Positions 6,265 through 9,041 of a DNA stretch of 9,041 bases are shown piece by piece. Numbering within the stretch: the first letter of the stretch is position 1; each line of letters opens with the position of its first letter. The position numbers were made by a program, and so were the translations under genes. The notes below the pieces were generated by a model. It saw only the letters and a list, made by a program, of their open reading frames with translations, did not search any database and was not told the DNA's origin. Source of the stretch: RFTU01 sp032122355 (GTDB taxonomy: Bacteria > Pseudomonadota > Gammaproteobacteria > Burkholderiales > Burkholderiaceae_C); NCBI GenBank assembly GCA_032122355.1, contig JAUMCS010000075.1, positions 1 through 9,041 on the forward strand, in the 5' to 3' direction.

Positions 6265-7974
6265 ATGACACGATTGAAAAACAAACCCACTAACCCTGCC
6301 ATCATTGCGCAAAGCCATGCACGGCCAATACCATCTTGGGCTTTGTATTTACTCTGCGCCATATACCTCATACCTGGGTTATTTGATCGAGACCCATGGC
6401 GACATGCTGATTTATTGCATGTCGGCGTGATGTCTGCCATCGCTGAAGGGCGCACCGACTGGCTAACTCCATTGATGGGTCAAGTAGCCGTTGATTTACA
6501 GTACCCAACCTACTGGCTAGGAGCTGCTTTTATCTCCCTGCTATCACCCATCGGGTTAGATGTGGCAGTCGCTGCACGTATCCCATTTGGGCTATTGCTG
6601 GCAGCATGTATGGCCTTGATCAGCTCGGCTACGTTTCATTTGGCACAGACCCCCTCTGCGCGACCATTGCCATTGGCTTTTGGGGGTGAACCTGATACCA
6701 AGTCTTATGCTCAATCGCTGGCCAATGCTGCCGTTCTGGCTTTTATCGCCTGTCTTGGGCTATTGCAGCTGGGGCATGAAACCACACCTGAAATCATCAA
6801 GTTGACGGGCGTTTGCTTGTTACTTTGGTCCATGTCGGCCTGCCCAACCTATCCACGTCGGGCATTAATCGCTTGTACACTGGCATTACCTTTACTCGTA
6901 CTGAGTGGTTCGGGTTGGTTTACCATGCTGATAGGCCTAATATGTGGCTTGATTGGTTGGAAATCCAATACCCGTGCCGTTCAACGCAATGCCTTCTACA
7001 TAGTTACCATCACTCTGTTGGTGTCGATGGCAAGCGCCCACCAAGGCCTACTTCCATTGCAGGTATCTGCCATCCACATCGCTAAAATTTTGCAATGGCT
7101 GCGACAGCTATTATGGTTTTTATGGCCCTTATGGCCTCTGGCTGCCTGGACTATATGGCAGTGGCGGCACCAGTTTTTCAGGCGACACATTGCCCTTCCC
7201 GCATCCATCACCCTACTAGCTATATTCGGCTCATTATTCATGGGGGTAGCTGACCGCACCCTATTACTCAGCTTACCGGCATTGGCTATTCTGGCTGCAT
7301 TTGCGCTGCCCACCATGGGGCGCAGTACAAGATCTGCGATTGATTGGTTCTCGGTTTTGGTGTTCAGTATCAGTGCCTTTATCCTTTGGGTCATCTATGC
7401 ATCATTACATACCGGTGTCCCGGCACAACCTGCCATTAATATCCAAAGGCTTATTCCTGGCTATTCAGCCCCCTTTCAGTGGTGGCCGCTCCTACTTTCC
7501 GTACTTGTTACCGCAGGTTGGTTTGCGCTGGTTCGTTGGCGCACTGCACAGCACCGTTCAGCCATATGGAAAAGCCTTGTCTTACCTGCCAGCGGCATCA
7601 GCCTAAATTGGTTTTTACTCATGACGCTCTGTGGTCATTTACTCAATCAAGGGCAAAGCTTGGTGCCTTGGATAGAAAAGCTACAAACCACACTATCATC
7701 GGCCCCAACTACCCCTTGCATCGCCACGCAGCAATTGCCCATGGCTTTTGTCGCTGCCCTCGAATTTCACGGCAAGTGGCGGGTAGATGCAAGGCAAGAA
7801 TCAGCTAATCAATCATCTTGCAAAATCCTAATTGCTGGGGTGAATATAAGTTCGGGTCAGCGACCACTCCCCATCCCCAAACATTGGCAACTTATTGCCA
7901 CCATTCAACCCCCAGCAGAGCGCAAAGGAGTTACTCGGATTTACCAACGATTCGAATCCGGTTTGGTGGAATAA
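6265..7974 (+). CDS. Polytopic membrane protein, GT-C / ArnT-like glycosyltransferase candidate
   Basis: 569 residues with about 13-14 hydrophobic segments, for example around 22-39, 103-124, 153-169, 176-190, 199-232 (two), 243-257, 280-298, 309-326, 333-350, 360-380, 404-424 and 438-460, and a soluble C-terminal part of about 100 residues (about 465-569). After the first segment comes LFDRDPWRHADLLHVG (39-54), then DWLTPLMGQ (65-73) and YPTYWLGAAF (80-89). This resembles the first periplasmic loop of GT-C enzymes such as ArnT/PMT, where acidic residues bind the metal or lipid-linked sugar donor and a DWL-P-L-G motif follows. It may therefore transfer a sugar from a polyprenyl carrier to an envelope acceptor; donor and acceptor are unknown. 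No Shine-Dalgarno sequence; the ATG is immediately after a terminator, so a later start is possible. The 3' end overlaps the convergent kinase gene by 44 bases. Confidence 0.7.
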   Translation: MTRLKNKPTNPAIIAQSHARPIPSWALYLLCAIYLIPGLFDRDPWRHADLLHVGVMSAIAEGRTDWLTPLMGQVAVDLQYPTYWLGAAFISLLSPIGLDVAVAARIPFGLLLAACMALISSATFHLAQTPSARPLPLAFGGEPDTKSYAQSLANAAVLAFIACLGLLQLGHETTPEIIKLTGVCLLLWSMSACPTYPRRALIACTLALPLLVLSGSGWFTMLIGLICGLIGWKSNTRAVQRNAFYIVTITLLVSMASAHQGLLPLQVSAIHIAKILQWLRQLLWFLWPLWPLAAWTIWQWRHQFFRRHIALPASITLLAIFGSLFMGVADRTLLLSLPALAILAAFALPTMGRSTRSAIDWFSVLVFSISAFILWVIYASLHTGVPAQPAINIQRLIPGYSAPFQWWPLLLSVLVTAGWFALVRWRTAQHRSAIWKSLVLPASGISLNWFLLMTLCGHLLNQGQSLVPWIEKLQTTLSSAPTTPCIATQQLPMAFVAALEFHGKWRVDARQESANQSSCKILIAGVNISSGQRPLPIPKHWQLIATIQPPAERKGVTRIYQRFESGLVE

Positions 7975-9041
7975 GCAGCTTAAAGCGACTACCGATACCT
8001 AATTCACTTTCGATGCTGAGTTCGCCACCATGGCGCTCAATGGCATGTTTGACGATCGCAAGCCCTAAGCCTGTACCGCCCGTTTCACGGGAACGGCTTG
8101 TATCCACACGATAAAACCTTTGTGCTAGGCGAGATAAATGCTCTCGAGCAATACCTGGCCCTGTATCTTGAATCGTTAGCAACCCGCTCCCGTCTTCACG
8201 CATGGTCCAAAGTACGTTAATCGCACCAGAAGCTGGAGTGTAACGAATCGCATTGCTGACCAAATTGGAAATGGCACTATAAATTTCTGTTGTATTACCC
8301 GCCAATTGCACCTGTTTAAGACTACTTGATTGATCCGGAAATCTCAATAAATGCTGGCCAGAGGATAGCGCTTGAGCATCTTGCTGAATAGATCCCAGCA
8401 TGTCCGAAAAACCAAACCATTGAGTGGTAGAGGGTAATGGGTCACCCTCAAGGCGCGCCAGTGTTAATAGATCGGCAATTAATTGTTGCATACGACCCGT
8501 TTGAGACGCCATCATGGCTAATATATTTAACTGCTTATCACGCACCAGTTGCAAGTCTTGCATGGTTTCCACAAAACCTGAAAGCACAGTCAGTGGGGTG
8601 CGCATTTCGTGCGATACATTGGCTACAAAATCCCGCCGCATAACATCCATACGTACCTGATCAGTGATGTCTTGTGAAAGCACCAACTTTTTATCTCGGC
8701 CATATAAACATACCCATACTGAAAGCACAAGAGCATCTGGTTTTATCACTACAGTTGCAGGATTCTGAAAATCACCCTTGTGTAAGTAATTCACAAATGC
8801 AGGGGCTCGTATCAAATTACTCACCACTTGGGCATAGTCTTTTTGAGCATGTAAACCAAAATGAGCGCTAGCAGAAGCATTCATCCACTGAATGCGATTA
8901 TCAGCATCTAATAACAAAAGCCCATTAGGTGTGGCATTCATCGCCAAAAAGATCTGGCTTGCATTAGCCTGTTCGGTGGCAATAGTTTGATTTTTTTGCC
9001 GTATCAAGCGCACGATAACTTGTTTCAAATCTGATAAAGCG
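7931..9041 (-). CDS. phoR: PhoR-like sensor histidine kinase (N-terminus beyond the right edge)
   Basis: Inner-membrane kinase expected to sense phosphate status through Pst/PhoU and to phosphorylate PhoB. The frame is open to the right edge; the TTG at 9028 is not a real start, because in-frame codons continue upstream. Counting from that TTG, a PAS domain spans about 25-120 (NGLLLLDADNRIQWMN at 35-50). The H-box DFVANVSHEMRTPLTVLSGF is at 133-152 with phosphoacceptor H140. The N-box NLVSNAIRYTP is at 255-265, the G1 box DTGPGIA at 288-294, the F-box RFYRVD at 304-309 and the G2 box GGTGLGLAIVKH at 317-328. The H-box and PAS-HisKA-HATPase layout are PhoR-like. Family length of about 430 suggests that about 60-70 residues with the membrane segment(s) are missing. 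phoB would be expected further right on this strand. Another PAS kinase of the same class remains possible. Confidence 0.78.
   Translation of the reverse strand, partial: ALSDLKQVIVRLIRQKNQTIATEQANASQIFLAMNATPNGLLLLDADNRIQWMNASASAHFGLHAQKDYAQVVSNLIRAPAFVNYLHKGDFQNPATVVIKPDALVLSVWVCLYGRDKKLVLSQDITDQVRMDVMRRDFVANVSHEMRTPLTVLSGFVETMQDLQLVRDKQLNILAMMASQTGRMQQLIADLLTLARLEGDPLPSTTQWFGFSDMLGSIQQDAQALSSGQHLLRFPDQSSSLKQVQLAGNTTEIYSAISNLVSNAIRYTPASGAINVLWTMREDGSGLLTIQDTGPGIAREHLSRLAQRFYRVDTSRSRETGGTGLGLAIVKHAIERHGGELSIESELGIGSRFKLLIPPNRIRIVGKSE

Noticed and set aside
1..9041. CRISPR array, toxin-antitoxin, phage or defence cluster
   Set aside because: No regularly spaced repeats beyond the two-copy IS motif and no genes of these types. 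The window reads as ordinary housekeeping sequence with one IS junction.

Overview
The window looks like chromosomal DNA of a betaproteobacterium, most likely order Burkholderiales and perhaps an Alcaligenaceae relative. This is inferred from gene content and protein resemblance: trxA next to rho, a type B L31 gene after rho, a PhoR-type kinase and a small 4.5S-type SRP RNA. Composition is moderate in GC and the genes use many CAA codons. No database search was possible, so the family placement is tentative.

Left part (1-1699): about 112 bases of one end of an insertion sequence, then an acetyl-CoA synthetase gene (acs) on the minus strand. The element cuts acs inside the conserved hinge motif, so the C-terminal domain is missing and the gene is called a pseudogene. 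A 10-N assembly gap lies inside acs at 1225-1234. Divergent from acs, across only about 54 bases, is a beta-hydroxyacid dehydrogenase of the 3-hydroxyisobutyrate dehydrogenase family.

Middle part (2781-5802): a PurM-like (AIR synthase-related) protein with a changed active-site signature, then an unlisted RNA gene that I recognise as the small bacterial SRP RNA (ffs, 3949-4043) with its own promoter. Next come thioredoxin (trxA) and the transcription terminator factor Rho, 21 bases apart and probably co-transcribed.

Right part (5803-9041): an intercistronic region with mutually exclusive hairpins, the type B L31 gene (rpmE2), and a strong intrinsic terminator. Five bases after the terminator T-tract begins a large polytopic membrane protein resembling GT-C/ArnT-type glycosyltransferases. 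It runs tail to tail, with a 44-base overlap, into a minus-strand PhoR-like sensor kinase whose N-terminus lies beyond the right edge.

Functionally this is mostly housekeeping: protein targeting (SRP RNA), redox (Trx), transcription termination (Rho) and translation (L31), flanked by metabolic genes and a phosphate-type sensor. I see no phage, CRISPR array, toxin-antitoxin pair or defence cluster. The points most worth a second look are the insertion-broken acs, the divergent PurM paralog, the SRP RNA, the rho-rpmE2 hairpins and the terminator abutting the membrane-protein start.
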